Positions 36,164-44,246 of a stretch of DNA of 64,000 bases are shown one piece after another. Numbering within the stretch: position 1 is the first letter of the stretch; every line of letters begins with the position of its first letter. This stretch comes from Parasphingorhabdus sp. (lineage in GTDB: Bacteria > Pseudomonadota > Alphaproteobacteria > Sphingomonadales > Sphingomonadaceae): contig JAUCYS010000007.1 in the NCBI GenBank assembly GCA_030373505.1, positions 62,001 through 126,000 on the forward strand, read 5' to 3'. Position numbers and translations under genes: made by a program. A model generated the notes under the pieces. That model worked only from the letters and a program-made list of their open reading frames with translations. It ran no database searches and was not told where the DNA came from.

Positions 36164-37072
36164 TCAGTCGTGCGTCCGCCCGAAATCGGGTGCGGCGTCG
36201 TCCTGGCCTTCCTCGATGATCCGGCGGCGGATCGCCCGGGTCTTGGTGAACAGGTCGAACAGTTCGTCGCCCTTGTCCCAGCGGATCGCGCGCTGTAGCG
36301 CGGTGAGGTCCTCGGAAAAGCGCTGCAGCATTTCCAGCACCGCTTCCTTGTTGGACAGAAACACATCGCGCCACATGGTCGGGTCTGAAGCGGCGATGCG
36401 GGTGAAGTCGCGGAAACCGCCGGCCGAATATTTGATCACCTCGCCGCGCGTCACATCTTCCAGATCGGAGGCGGTGCCGACGATCGTGTAGGCAATCAGA
36501 TGCGGCAGATGGCTGGTCACGGCGAGCACCAGATCATGATGTTTCGGATCCATGATCTCGATATTGGCGCCCAGTTTCTCCCAGAAGGCCTTGAGCCGCT
36601 CGATATCTCCCTCGGCCGCATCGTCCGGCGGGGTCAGGATGCACCAGCGGTCGTGAAACAGGGTGGCAAAGCCGGCATCCGGACCGCTGTTTTCGGTGCC
36701 GGCGACGGGATGGGCGGGAATGATCCGGGCGCCAGGCAGCGCAGCGGCGAGCGCGGTCTGCACACTGTCCTTGGACGATCCGACATCGCTGATCACGGCA
36801 TCGGCGGGCAGATCGGCAGCGATCTCGGCGGCGACATCCGCCATCACGCCGACCGGCACGCACAGAATCACCAGATCCGCGTCGGTGACTGCGGCGCCGG
36901 CGCTGTCGCTGACATCGTCGCAGAAGCCGAGCTCGAGCACGCGCTCTCGCACCGCCGGATCGCTGTCATAGCCGGTGATCCGGACCGACGGCATGGTCTG
37001 GCGCACGGCATGGGCGATCGAGGAGCCGATCAGCCCCAGCCCGACAATGGTAATCTGGGCAAAGGGCAGCAT
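36164..37072 (-). CDS. tyrA: Prephenate/arogenate dehydrogenase
   Basis: A 302-residue TyrA-family dehydrogenase. The NAD-binding motif is ITIVGLGLIGSSIAHA; further marks are ISDVGSSKDSV, HPVAGTENSGPDAG with the catalytic histidine, and TSHLPHLIAYTIVG. It converts prephenate or arogenate to 4-hydroxyphenylpyruvate or tyrosine with NAD(P). Its ATG overlaps the hisC stop (37072), and the hisC-tyrA pair is common in alphaproteobacteria, where the HisC-type aminotransferase also serves aromatic amino acids. Confidence 0.93.
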   Translation of the reverse strand: MLPFAQITIVGLGLIGSSIAHAVRQTMPSVRITGYDSDPAVRERVLELGFCDDVSDSAGAAVTDADLVILCVPVGVMADVAAEIAADLPADAVISDVGSSKDSVQTALAAALPGARIIPAHPVAGTENSGPDAGFATLFHDRWCILTPPDDAAEGDIERLKAFWEKLGANIEIMDPKHHDLVLAVTSHLPHLIAYTIVGTASDLEDVTRGEVIKYSAGGFRDFTRIAASDPTMWRDVFLSNKEAVLEMLQRFSEDLTALQRAIRWDKGDELFDLFTKTRAIRRRIIEEGQDDAAPDFGRTHD

Positions 37073-38172
37073 CAGCCAGCGGCTTCCAGGATCTCGCGCA
37101 GCGCCGTGGCAACGCCGCGGGTCTCTTCCTCGGTGCCGATGGTGATCCTCAGGCCGTTGACCAGACCCTGTCCGGGCAGCCAGCGCACCGCATAGCCCTT
37201 ATCGAGCAGCGCCGCATTGGCTTGTTCCGCTGTCACCTTGCCCTCGAACAGGACCAGCAGGAAATTGGTATGGCTGGGCACGACGCGCAGGCCGTGATTG
37301 CCCAGTCCGCCCATTTCCTCGGTCAGCCATTGCCGCCACTTGGCATTATGCGCGCGGCTCATGGCGACAAAGTCGTTCGAGGCGAGCGCGGCAACGGCGG
37401 CCTGCTGGCCGGCGGTGGTGACGTTGAACGGCAGCCGGATCCGGTTCATCGCGCCGATAATATCGGCATGGGCATAGCCCCAGCCGATCCGCTCCGCCGC
37501 CAGCCCGTGGATCTTGGAAAAGGTCCGGGTGACCAGCACATTGGCCTCGGTCTCCGCCAGTTCGATCGCGCCGTCATCCTGAGCCTCGTCCATATATTCG
37601 GCATAGGCGCAGTCCAGCACCAGCAGCACATGCTCCGGCAAGGCCGCGTGCAGCCGCGCGATCTCGGCGCGCGGCGCAAAGGTGCCGGTCGGGTTGTTCG
37701 GATTGGCGATGAAGATCACCCGCGTATTGTCGGTGACCTTGGCCAGAATCGCATCGACATCGGTGCCATAATCCTTGTCATCGGCGATCACCGGCGTCCC
37801 GCCATAGCGCCGCGCCGCGATATCATAGACGGCAAAGCCATATTTGACATAGATGATTTCATCACCGGGGCCGCTGAACGCATTGGCGGCGAGATGCAGC
37901 ACATCGTCGGACCCGGTGCCGCAGATGATCCGCGCCGGATCCAGCCCGTGTTTGGCAGCAATCGCCTCGCGCAGCTTCGTCGAGCCGGGATCGGGATAGC
38001 GGTCGACCGAGGCGGACGCGGCCTTCAGTGCCTCGCCGGCCGCCGGGCTACAGCCCAGCGGATTTTCGTTGGCCGACAGCTTGACCAGCTTGCGCCCGTC
38101 ATCGCCGCTCGATTTGCCCGGCACATAGGGCGCGATTCCCATGATCCATTCTTTCGGTTTTGGTCCGTTCAT
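37072..38172 (-). CDS. hisC: Histidinol-phosphate/aromatic aminotransferase
   Basis: A 366-residue class I/II PLP aminotransferase of the HisC type. It has [13 protein letters not shown] near the N-terminus, [12 protein letters not shown], the DCAYAEYMD aspartate and the PLP lysine in [19 protein letters not shown]. In this gene order (directly before tyrA, with start/stop overlap) it probably transaminates both histidinol phosphate and aromatic 2-oxo acids. It is divergent from metX, with 114 bases between the two starts. Confidence 0.93.
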   Translation of the reverse strand: MNGPKPKEWIMGIAPYVPGKSSGDDGRKLVKLSANENPLGCSPAAGEALKAASASVDRYPDPGSTKLREAIAAKHGLDPARIICGTGSDDVLHLAANAFSGPGDEIIYVKYGFAVYDIAARRYGGTPVIADDKDYGTDVDAILAKVTDNTRVIFIANPNNPTGTFAPRAEIARLHAALPEHVLLVLDCAYAEYMDEAQDDGAIELAETEANVLVTRTFSKIHGLAAERIGWGYAHADIIGAMNRIRLPFNVTTAGQQAAVAALASNDFVAMSRAHNAKWRQWLTEEMGGLGNHGLRVVPSHTNFLLVLFEGKVTAEQANAALLDKGYAVRWLPGQGLVNGLRITIGTEEETRGVATALREILEAAG

Positions 38173-38286
38173 TGGCTTTGTCCGCCTGTGCTGTGATGAT
38201 CTCTGACGCCGGACTAATCATTGCGGCCTGTCAGTCAACCGCATTATCATTTGACGCTCGGGATTTCGCCGCTTAGCTGCCTTTGG

Positions 38287-39411
38287 ATGACCGAAGACAC
38301 GCGTTTTGGACTGGACCGCAGAGTCCGCCTGCTCGGGCCGCTGCCGCTGGACAGCGGTGCCAGCCTTGCGCCCGTCGAATTCGCCTATGAAACCTACGGC
38401 ACCCTGAACGCGGACCGCAGCAATGCGATCCTCGTCTGCCACGCGCTGACCGGCGACCAGTATCTCGCATCAACCCATCCACTCACCGGCAAGCCCGGCT
38501 GGTGGGAGCGGCTGGTCGGCCCCGGCAAGCCGATCGACACCGACCGTCATTTCATCATCTGCGCCAATGTCCTGGGCAGCTGTCTCGGCAGCTCCGGCCC
38601 CGCGACCATCAATCCCGCCACCGACCGGCCCTGGGCGATGGATTTTCCGGTAATCACCATAGCCGATATGGTGCGGGCGCAGGCGATGCTGCTCGACCAT
38701 CTCGGGATCAAGCGGCTACACGCGGTGATCGGCGGTTCGATGGGCGGGATGCAGGCGGTCAGCTGGGCCGCTCTCTATCCCGAGCGCGTCGCCTCCGCGG
38801 TGATCATCGCTTCGGCGGCGCGGCACAGCGCCCAGAATATCGCCTTTCACGAGGTTGGCCGGCAGGCGATCATGGCCGATCCGCGCTGGCGCGGCGGCGC
38901 CTATTATGCCGACGACGACCCGCCGAGCAGCGGCCTCGCCGTCGCCCGCATGGCCGCCCATATCACCTATCTGTCGGAAGCCGGCCTGACCGAGAAATTC
39001 GGCCGCCGCCTGCAGGACCGGGACGCCAAGACCTTCGGCTTCGACGCCGATTTCCAGGTCGAATCCTATCTCCGCCACCAGGGGATCAGCTTTGTCGACC
39101 GCTTCGACGCCAACAGCTATCTCTATATCACCCGCGCGATGGACTATTTCGACCTCGCCGAGGCCCATGGCGGCGCGCTCGCCAATGCCTTCAAAGGCTC
39201 GAAAACCCGCTTCTGCCTGATCAGCTTCGACACCGACTGGCTCTACCCGACCAGCGAAAGCCGCGCGATCGTCCACGCCCTCAACGCCGCCGGCGCCGAG
39301 GTCAGCTTCATGGAACTGTCCAGCCCGTTCGGCCACGACAGCTTTCTGCTCGAAAATCCCGAAATGAACCGTATCGTCGACGGTTTCCTGAAAGCGGGGG
39401 AAGGCAGATGA
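38287..39411 (+). CDS. metX: Homoserine O-acetyltransferase
   Basis: A 374-residue alpha/beta-hydrolase of the MetX family. The nucleophile elbow is [13 protein letters not shown], the acid is in [13 protein letters not shown] and the catalytic histidine in FGHDSFLLE. It acetylates (or succinylates) homoserine for methionine synthesis. ATG 38287 matches family starts ([21 protein letters not shown]); there is no visible Shine-Dalgarno sequence, so it may be leaderless. metW follows after a 196-base gap that contains palindromic repeats, where these two genes usually sit close together. Confidence 0.93.
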   Translation: MTEDTRFGLDRRVRLLGPLPLDSGASLAPVEFAYETYGTLNADRSNAILVCHALTGDQYLASTHPLTGKPGWWERLVGPGKPIDTDRHFIICANVLGSCLGSSGPATINPATDRPWAMDFPVITIADMVRAQAMLLDHLGIKRLHAVIGGSMGGMQAVSWAALYPERVASAVIIASAARHSAQNIAFHEVGRQAIMADPRWRGGAYYADDDPPSSGLAVARMAAHITYLSEAGLTEKFGRRLQDRDAKTFGFDADFQVESYLRHQGISFVDRFDANSYLYITRAMDYFDLAEAHGGALANAFKGSKTRFCLISFDTDWLYPTSESRAIVHALNAAGAEVSFMELSSPFGHDSFLLENPEMNRIVDGFLKAGEGR

Positions 39412-39448
39412 CCGCCTCATTTCCGCAAGCCCTGAGCCCATTCTTTCC

Positions 39449-39587
39449 GTTCGTCCTGAGCCTGTCGAAGGACAGAGGCCATGCACGCCCGTTTCGGCTC
39501 GGGCAAAGACACAAAGTCACGAAGAAGAATTCATGCCTTCTTTCCTTCGTGCCTTCGCGTCTTCGTGCGCAAAAACCTCCCGTCTCC
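39449..39587. repeat. Palindromic intergenic repeats between metX and metW
   Basis: 39449-39473 holds the motif TTCGTCCTGAGCCTGTCGAA, a repeat core widespread in sphingomonad intergenic DNA. From about 39508 a second unit follows, with GTCACGAAGAAG facing CCTTCGTGCCTTCGCGTCTTCGTG-type sequence as an inverted pair. Both are non-coding and separate two genes that are normally adjacent. They may be mobile REP/MITE-like units. Confidence 0.5.
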
Positions 39588-39607
39588 CGCTTCCACGAGC
39601 GTGCCGC

Positions 39608-40198
39608 ATGACCAGACTCCGCCCCGACCTGCAGATCATCGCCGACAATATCGCCCCCGGCAGCCGGGTGCTCGATATCGGCTGCGGTGACGGCGCGCTG
39701 ATGGCGGCGCTGCGCGACAACAAGGGTTGCGACGCGCGCGGGCTGGAGATTGACCCGGCCAATGTCGCCAGCGCCGTCGCCAAGGGCCTGTCGGTGGTGC
39801 AGGGCGACGCCGACACCGATCTCGCTGCCTATCCCGACGGCAGTTTCGACTATGCGGTGCTCAGCCAGACCCTGCAAACCACTCGCCGGCCCGATATCAT
39901 GCTCGACCAGTTGCTCCGCATCGGCCGCCAGGCCTTTGTCAGCTTCCCCAATTTCGCCCACTGGCGCATCCGCATGTCCTTGCTGCTCCGCGGCCGGATG
40001 CCGGTCACCCGGCTGATCCCGCAAAGCTGGTACGACACGCCCAATATCCACCATGTCACGATCGAAGATTTCCGCGCGCTGGTCGAGGCCGGCCGCTATG
40101 CACAGGAAGGCCAGTGGTTTCTGAGCGGCGACAAGCAGACCAGCAAGGCAGCGGCCAATCTGCTCGCCGAACATGCGGTGTTCCTGCTCAGGGGATGA
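39608..40198 (+). CDS. metW: Methionine biosynthesis protein MetW
   Basis: A 196-residue MetW. The SAM-binding motif is RVLDIGCGDGALMAAL near residue 20, followed by ARGLEIDP, YAVLSQTLQTTRRP and the family-typical SFPNFAHWRIRMSLLLRGRMPVT. MetW works with MetX in homoserine acetylation in bacteria with this gene pair. ATG 39608 is chosen because the protein family begins MTRLRPDLQ-like. The 3' end is partly duplicated 500 bases downstream (40682-40732), on the far side of an antitoxin gene. Confidence 0.92.
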   Translation: MTRLRPDLQIIADNIAPGSRVLDIGCGDGALMAALRDNKGCDARGLEIDPANVASAVAKGLSVVQGDADTDLAAYPDGSFDYAVLSQTLQTTRRPDIMLDQLLRIGRQAFVSFPNFAHWRIRMSLLLRGRMPVTRLIPQSWYDTPNIHHVTIEDFRALVEAGRYAQEGQWFLSGDKQTSKAAANLLAEHAVFLLRG

Positions 40199-40287
40199 GC
40201 ATTGGCATTGTGCTCCGGCCTCCGAGCCGGAGCCCTGCCGTCCACAAGACACCTCCGAAGGCTCCGCATCAACTGCGGAGCACTACC

Positions 40288-40371
40288 GTCATCCCAGCGA
40301 AGGCTGGGATCCAACCCAATGGCAGCGAAATTCGCCAACTTGGTTTAGACCCCAGCCTTCGCTGGGGCGAC
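40288..40371. repeat. Palindromic repeat element (CCAGCGAAGGCTGGG family)
   Basis: GTCATCCCAGCGAAGGCTGG begins at 40288 and its inverted partner, with CCAGCCTTCGCTGGGGCGAC, ends at 40371. The arms match over about 20 of 24 positions around a 35-base centre. The same unit occurs inside pheT (47827-47910) and as a single arm at 52913. It lies between metW and the antitoxin gene. Confidence 0.7.
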
Positions 40372-40414
40372 CGCTATATTGATATTGTATGAGTTCCGGC
40401 GCATAATCTTCTTC

Positions 40415-40672
40415 ATGATTACGGAAAGCTTTTCCAACGCTCGCGAAAATCTCGGCGCGATCATGGATCGCGTGGTAACCGAGAAAGTACTGATTAAAAT
40501 CAAACGCCCGGGAGCCGAGGGCGTTGTGCTCGTTTCTGAAACCGAATGGTCTTCGATTGAGGAAACCCTCTATCTTCTGGCTTCACCAGCCAACGCGCGG
40601 CAATTGATGGATGCGATACGCGGGCTGGATGCTGGTGAGGGCGTTGAGCATGAACTGACTGAAAAGCGATAA
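40415..40672 (+). CDS. Phd/YefM family antitoxin, apparently orphan
   Basis: An 85-residue protein with the Phd/YefM pattern: MITESFSNARENLGAIMDRV at the DNA-binding N-terminus, then VLIKIKRPGAEGVVLVSETEWSSIEETLYLLASPANARQLMDAI. The family represses its own operon and neutralises a RelE/YoeB or Doc toxin, normally encoded directly downstream. No toxin frame follows; instead there are 10 bases and then a degenerate copy of the metW tail. It may be the remains of a toxin-antitoxin cassette or act in trans as an anti-addiction gene. Confidence 0.8.
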   Translation: MITESFSNARENLGAIMDRVVTEKVLIKIKRPGAEGVVLVSETEWSSIEETLYLLASPANARQLMDAIRGLDAGEGVEHELTEKR

Positions 40673-40681
40673 GCGGAGCGA

Positions 40682-40732
40682 GAGGCAGACAATTAGCTGG
40701 TGGAGCATGTGGTGTTTTTGTTGCGAGGATAG
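40682..40732 (+). pseudogene. Degenerate duplicate of the metW 3' end
   Basis: Read on the plus strand this stretch gives EADN, a stop, then LVEHVVFLLRG and TAG. The real metW ends KAAANLLAEHAVFLLRG with TGA at 40198. About 12 of 16 positions agree. The copy is on the same strand as metW and ends exactly where the next gene ends on the other strand. It marks an old metW terminus displaced by insertion of the 500 bases that carry the antitoxin and a palindromic repeat. Confidence 0.6.
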
Positions 40733-41686
40733 TTAAAAAAAGGGGTCTTCTAACAATTCTGAGGTCTGCACATCTATTTGCAGTTCATACCTCTTCATTA
40801 ACGCATTCAACAGATCTTTGAACCATGAGGGGGCAAATGGGGATGGAATTACAGAAATGCATAATTGTTCGACGTTGACGAGCAAAGACACTCCAATGCT
40901 TTCATCTTTGAAGCGGCTGTCAAAAACCGCCCGAACTTCTTGTTCATGCGCGAGAGACTTGCGCTTCCAAAATATGCGATCGTAAAATCCCGCAAAAGAT
41001 GTCCTGAAATCTACATATTGAACACGTCCTAGTTTTATATCGAAAGTCTCGTCCAGCGCTTCGACTAAATTTGCAGCTGTCGTCTTAATCACTACTCCGG
41101 TTGATCCTATAAGACAGTATAGTTTCCAAAGTGCCTCGGATTCGCCAGTGTTGGCATGCCAGCAGCTTACGAACATTCTTTTGCGATCAGCAGCGGTTCC
41201 TTGCTTCAATTTAGCAAGAAGCTTATCAGCCTCCAGTTTAATGGTCTTCTCGTCAGGTGAAGGGTGTCCATTAGGAGGATTACGAACGGCATCTCTGAAG
41301 AATTCTAAATAGTGCGTATCCCACTCATGTTCCCGGTCAGCAAGACCAGATGCGCCTTCAAATCGATCGCCCAAGTTGTCCACGCGCGCAAAAAATAAGC
41401 GTCGATTTTCAACTAAATGTAAGAATTTGGCAAAATCCATATAGCGCCATAGTATTGTATCAGGAGCGACTCTTTTGTCTGCTTCCCACGACCAGTAAAT
41501 GGGGCTAGCCAATTCGCTGATCTGATCGATACAGCATTTGCCAACATATCGAACCTCTCCGCTTTCCGAATAACCAGCATATGCTGGTTCACCTCGAGCT
41601 ATTGTAGCGTTGCACGATCGGCACTCGTCGTAGCTGCTAGATAGCAGCGCTTTTAACTTTTTTGTGAATCGTCCTGAGCTTTGCAT
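40733..41686 (-). CDS. DUF2971-like protein with N-terminal zinc-ribbon-like cysteines
   Basis: A 317-residue protein, distinctly AT-richer than its neighbours. The N-terminus has four cysteines in a C-x2-C (22, 25) and C-C (51, 52) pattern, likely a metal site. WRYMDFAKFLHLVENRRLFFARVDNLGDRFEG followed by CWHANTGESEALWKLYCLIG is the pattern of DUF2971 proteins. That family has no settled function; members are frequent in accessory islands. ATG 41686 is used. Base composition and position between gene-tail duplicates suggest recent horizontal transfer. Confidence 0.7.
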   Translation of the reverse strand: MQSSGRFTKKLKALLSSSYDECRSCNATIARGEPAYAGYSESGEVRYVGKCCIDQISELASPIYWSWEADKRVAPDTILWRYMDFAKFLHLVENRRLFFARVDNLGDRFEGASGLADREHEWDTHYLEFFRDAVRNPPNGHPSPDEKTIKLEADKLLAKLKQGTAADRKRMFVSCWHANTGESEALWKLYCLIGSTGVVIKTTAANLVEALDETFDIKLGRVQYVDFRTSFAGFYDRIFWKRKSLAHEQEVRAVFDSRFKDESIGVSLLVNVEQLCISVIPSPFAPSWFKDLLNALMKRYELQIDVQTSELLEDPFF

Positions 41687-41737
41687 CAACCAAAGCTAGC
41701 ATAATTGGAACTCTTTGCGAGTCTCAACACAGCCCAT

Positions 41738-41786
41738 TCGTGCAAAACTCAATCTCAAAATCGCGCTCTTCCTGATCACCGACATC
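41738..41786 (-). repeat. Degenerate prfC 3'-tail copy (oldest, most diverged)
   Basis: On the minus strand this reads DVGDQEERDFEIEFCT, against DVGYQEERNPDLKFST at the end of intact prfC. About 38 of 51 bases agree, including GCGCTCTTCCTGAT. It lies immediately downstream of the MFS gene and in the same orientation as prfC. Confidence 0.6.
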
Positions 41787-41798
41787 AGTGTTGAATAT

Positions 41799-43097
41799 TT
41801 ACTGCTGCACCTCATCCAACCCCCAGGCCGCGACAATAGCCAGCCCGCTCATCCCGGCCATCAGCGCCAGCACAACCGCTCCGCCAAACCAGCTTGCAAC
41901 CAGACTGAACAACCCCCCGGCGAGCAGCAATATTCCGATCACCGTATTCGACAGCGCGGTATAGGCGGCGCGGGTATCTGTATCCGCCATATCGACCAGA
42001 TGCGTCGCCCGGCCCAGTCGCACGCCTTGATAGGCGATCATCAGGCCGAACAGCAGCACCGGCATGATATAGCCGCCGGCCAGCGCGCCGGCGAAGGCAA
42101 GCCAGCTGGTCGCGGCGAGTATGATCGCCGCTACCAGCGCGGAGAATACCAGCACCTTGCGGCTGGACCGGTCCGACAGTCGGCCCCAGACAAAGCTGCT
42201 CAGCAGGCTGGCCAGCGCCGAGGCCAGCACCAGAAAGCCGAGCCTGTCATAGCCTTCGCCGGCTTGGCTGCCGACCGCAATCATGAACGGCGGTGCCAGC
42301 GCGGTGGCGGTCAGCAGCCCGCGCGTCAGGATGAAGCGGACAAGCTGCGGATCGTCTCGCAGATAGGTAAAATTGCGCCCGGCCTCCTTCAGCGCATTTT
42401 TCCCGCCGTCGGTGGCGCCCTTCCGCTCCTTCAGGGTCGCAAACAACAGCCCGCTGAGCAGCCACGCGGCACCCGCCAGAAACAGGCCGCCGGTCACCAG
42501 CAGCATCCGGTCAACCAGCTGGAAGGACAGGGCCAGCGCATAGACGATCACCGTCACCGATGCGATCGAACCGGCCAGCCCGGTCGCGGTACCCCGCCGC
42601 GACCGGTCGATGGTCTTGCCCAGCACATCCTTGTAGCAGACCGAACAGACGCTGCGCGCCAGCGCCAGCACCGCTAGTGCCAGAACGATGGCCCAGCCCG
42701 CCGCAGCGCCCGTCAGGCTGATCGCGATGATCCCGATCCCTGCCGCCGCCAGACCCTGCACCACCGATCCCGCAGCCCAGGCCCATTTGCGGCGCGGCAA
42801 TGTCCGTAAATATCCGGCGGTCACCAGTTGCGGCAGCAACGCGCCTGCTTCCCGCACCGGCACCAGCAGCCCGATCAGCGCTACCGGCGCGCCCAGCGCG
42901 GTCATCAGCCAGCTCAGCACCAGCTTCGGGTCGACCAGCCCGTCGGCGCTCTTGGTCAGCGCCAGCGCGCCGACATGTTTGAAGAAATTGCCCGGCTCCT
43001 GCTGGCAGGCGCTTTCCGGAATATCGGCGCAGACGCGGCCCTCGTCATCGATGACGATTGCCTGAAAGGCCTGTTCGGTCGTGGTTCTGCTCGCCAT
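41799..43097 (-). CDS. MFS transporter
   Basis: A 432-residue major facilitator with an N-terminal cytosolic extension (residues 1-45) and about twelve hydrophobic segments. Helix 2-3 loop motif A is weak (LRTLPRRKWAWAAGS), while the helix 8-9 loop has the clear equivalent GRLSDRSSRKVLVF. The protein is not of the Spinster type seen elsewhere in this window and I cannot name its substrate. It is bracketed on both sides by direct-repeat copies of the prfC tail (41738 and 43115), which suggests it arrived as a cassette. Its GC content is close to that of the core genome. Confidence 0.85.
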   Translation of the reverse strand: MASRTTTEQAFQAIVIDDEGRVCADIPESACQQEPGNFFKHVGALALTKSADGLVDPKLVLSWLMTALGAPVALIGLLVPVREAGALLPQLVTAGYLRTLPRRKWAWAAGSVVQGLAAAGIGIIAISLTGAAAGWAIVLALAVLALARSVCSVCYKDVLGKTIDRSRRGTATGLAGSIASVTVIVYALALSFQLVDRMLLVTGGLFLAGAAWLLSGLLFATLKERKGATDGGKNALKEAGRNFTYLRDDPQLVRFILTRGLLTATALAPPFMIAVGSQAGEGYDRLGFLVLASALASLLSSFVWGRLSDRSSRKVLVFSALVAAIILAATSWLAFAGALAGGYIMPVLLFGLMIAYQGVRLGRATHLVDMADTDTRAAYTALSNTVIGILLLAGGLFSLVASWFGGAVVLALMAGMSGLAIVAAWGLDEVQQ

Positions 43098-43114
43098 GAC
43101 TAGGATTTACTGGA

Positions 43115-43192
43115 CTAGCGTTCGCGTGTCGCGCTGAACTTTAGATCAGGATTGCGCGCTTTTTGATAGCCGACATCTCAGGCCGATTTTGC
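43115..43192 (-). repeat. Degenerate prfC 3'-tail copy
   Basis: In the prfC frame this stretch reads AKSA, a stop (TGG changed to TGA), then DVGYQKARNPDLKFS and ATRER with a TAG terminator. Intact prfC ends AKSAW, DVGYQEERNPDLKFS, TTRER. About 21 of 25 codons agree, and similarity stops abruptly at both ends. It lies between the MFS gene and the Fic gene, in the same orientation as prfC. Confidence 0.85.
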
Positions 43193-43311
43193 CCTTAACG
43201 GTAATGTCAAGACCACCCTCTATAGAATCCTGATAAGTCCATCGAATACAGCGAGCATCCTTCGATGCGAAATGCATGGCACTCCGAGGCGCGTAAGCAC
43301 TCCAATTCAGG

Positions 43312-43911
43312 TTAATCTGCATCTAATATTTGAAGGCGCAGAAGATTCCCCAAATATGCTGCCAATGCATCTACATTAAAATGCCCATCTGCCCACTGTC
43401 TATCTGCCTCACCCAACGCCGCATAGTAAGCTGGTCTATTTTCTCTTATTCGTTCTGGCACTGTCTTTCTGCCGCCCAGCAATCGTCCTTGCCTCAAACA
43501 AAGGATATAGTAACAAGCTGCGCGTGCAGTTCGGCCATTGCCTTCGATAAATGGATGTATCCAATTAATCCGCCACAACGTAAATGCGGCTAATGTCGTG
43601 GGATCGGTTATAATATCCCAATTTTCATGAATTACCGATATGAATTCATCCATATATCCTTCTACATCATTAAAATGCGGAGGAGTATGATTGCCGACAT
43701 AAATGGGTTGTCGTCTAAATCGACCACCATGTTGACATATATTTGAGGTTGCCGCTGCGTTAAGATTCCACAAGGTGTACTTATCGAAAGAATCAATGCC
43801 TTTTTGCAGGCCAATCTCTATGCAATTCGTCAATAAATCATACTGACGAAGCAAATTTTTCTCTTCTCTTCTATCATATAGGTCGGCATGTTCAGTTTTT
43901 CGAACTGCCAT
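43312..43911 (-). CDS. Fic family protein
   Basis: A 199-residue Fic-domain protein. The complete catalytic motif HPFIEGNGRTAR is at residues 119-130, preceded by the flap region (QPIYVGNHTPPHF) typical of AMP-transferring Fic enzymes. Fic proteins attach AMP or other groups to target proteins; many bacterial ones are toxins held by a small inhibitor. The base composition is AT-rich compared with prfC and metW. A 68-residue partner gene ends seven bases upstream, and AGGTGAG precedes the ATG. No inhibitory S/T-x3-E-G/N helix is obvious inside this protein, so inhibition, if any, should come from the partner. Confidence 0.9.
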   Translation of the reverse strand: MAVRKTEHADLYDRREEKNLLRQYDLLTNCIEIGLQKGIDSFDKYTLWNLNAAATSNICQHGGRFRRQPIYVGNHTPPHFNDVEGYMDEFISVIHENWDIITDPTTLAAFTLWRINWIHPFIEGNGRTARAACYYILCLRQGRLLGGRKTVPERIRENRPAYYAALGEADRQWADGHFNVDALAAYLGNLLRLQILDAD

Positions 43912-43918
43912 GTCTCAC

Positions 43919-44125
43919 CTATGCACAAAGTCGGCTGCGTGATGCGGCTTGGTGCATTGAATCCTTGGTGATTCGGGAATCTTCTCCAGCGTTGCCGTAT
44001 GCAAAACTCACTCTTTGCTCGGCCAACTCTTCTTCCGAAACCTCTCGCTCACCATCCTTCTGTAATGCCTTCAGCAAGTCCTCATCAGGCTTAAATGTGC
44101 TGATAAACTGTTTGCGGTCTGCCAT
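43919..44125 (-). CDS. Small protein, probable Fic antitoxin partner
   Basis: A 68-residue charged protein: MADRKQFISTFKPDEDLLKAL, then VSEEELAEQRVSFAYGNAGE and SRITKDSMHQA. AGGAG lies eight bases before ATG 44125. Its stop is seven bases before the Fic start, so the two are one operon. The order small protein first, Fic second is that of VbhA/VbhT-like antitoxin-toxin pairs, but the classical S/T-x3-E-G/N inhibitory motif is not clear here (STFKPDE is the nearest). Assignment as inhibitor rests on context. Confidence 0.6.
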   Translation of the reverse strand: MADRKQFISTFKPDEDLLKALQKDGEREVSEEELAEQRVSFAYGNAGEDSRITKDSMHQAASRSRLCA

Positions 44126-44246
44126 TTTGTTGCTCCTAGGACCCGTTAATAATGCTATTTGAATGGTATTGGCAATTGATTAAAATGAAACTGATGCTAA
44201 CCGACTCGAATAGTTGGAAATTATTTTATCTTAAGATTCCAGGAGG

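Noticed and set aside
38173..38286. Possible SAM-II riboswitch before metX
   Set aside because: The 114-base gap shows no convincing SAM-II pseudoknot core, and the gene may be leaderless.
40673..40732. A RelE/YoeB toxin after the antitoxin
   Set aside because: No open frame of suitable size exists; the sequence matches the metW tail instead.
40199..44246. Integrase or transposase in the metW-prfC island
   Set aside because: All frames over about 60 codons were considered and none shows tyrosine- or serine-recombinase or DDE motifs.
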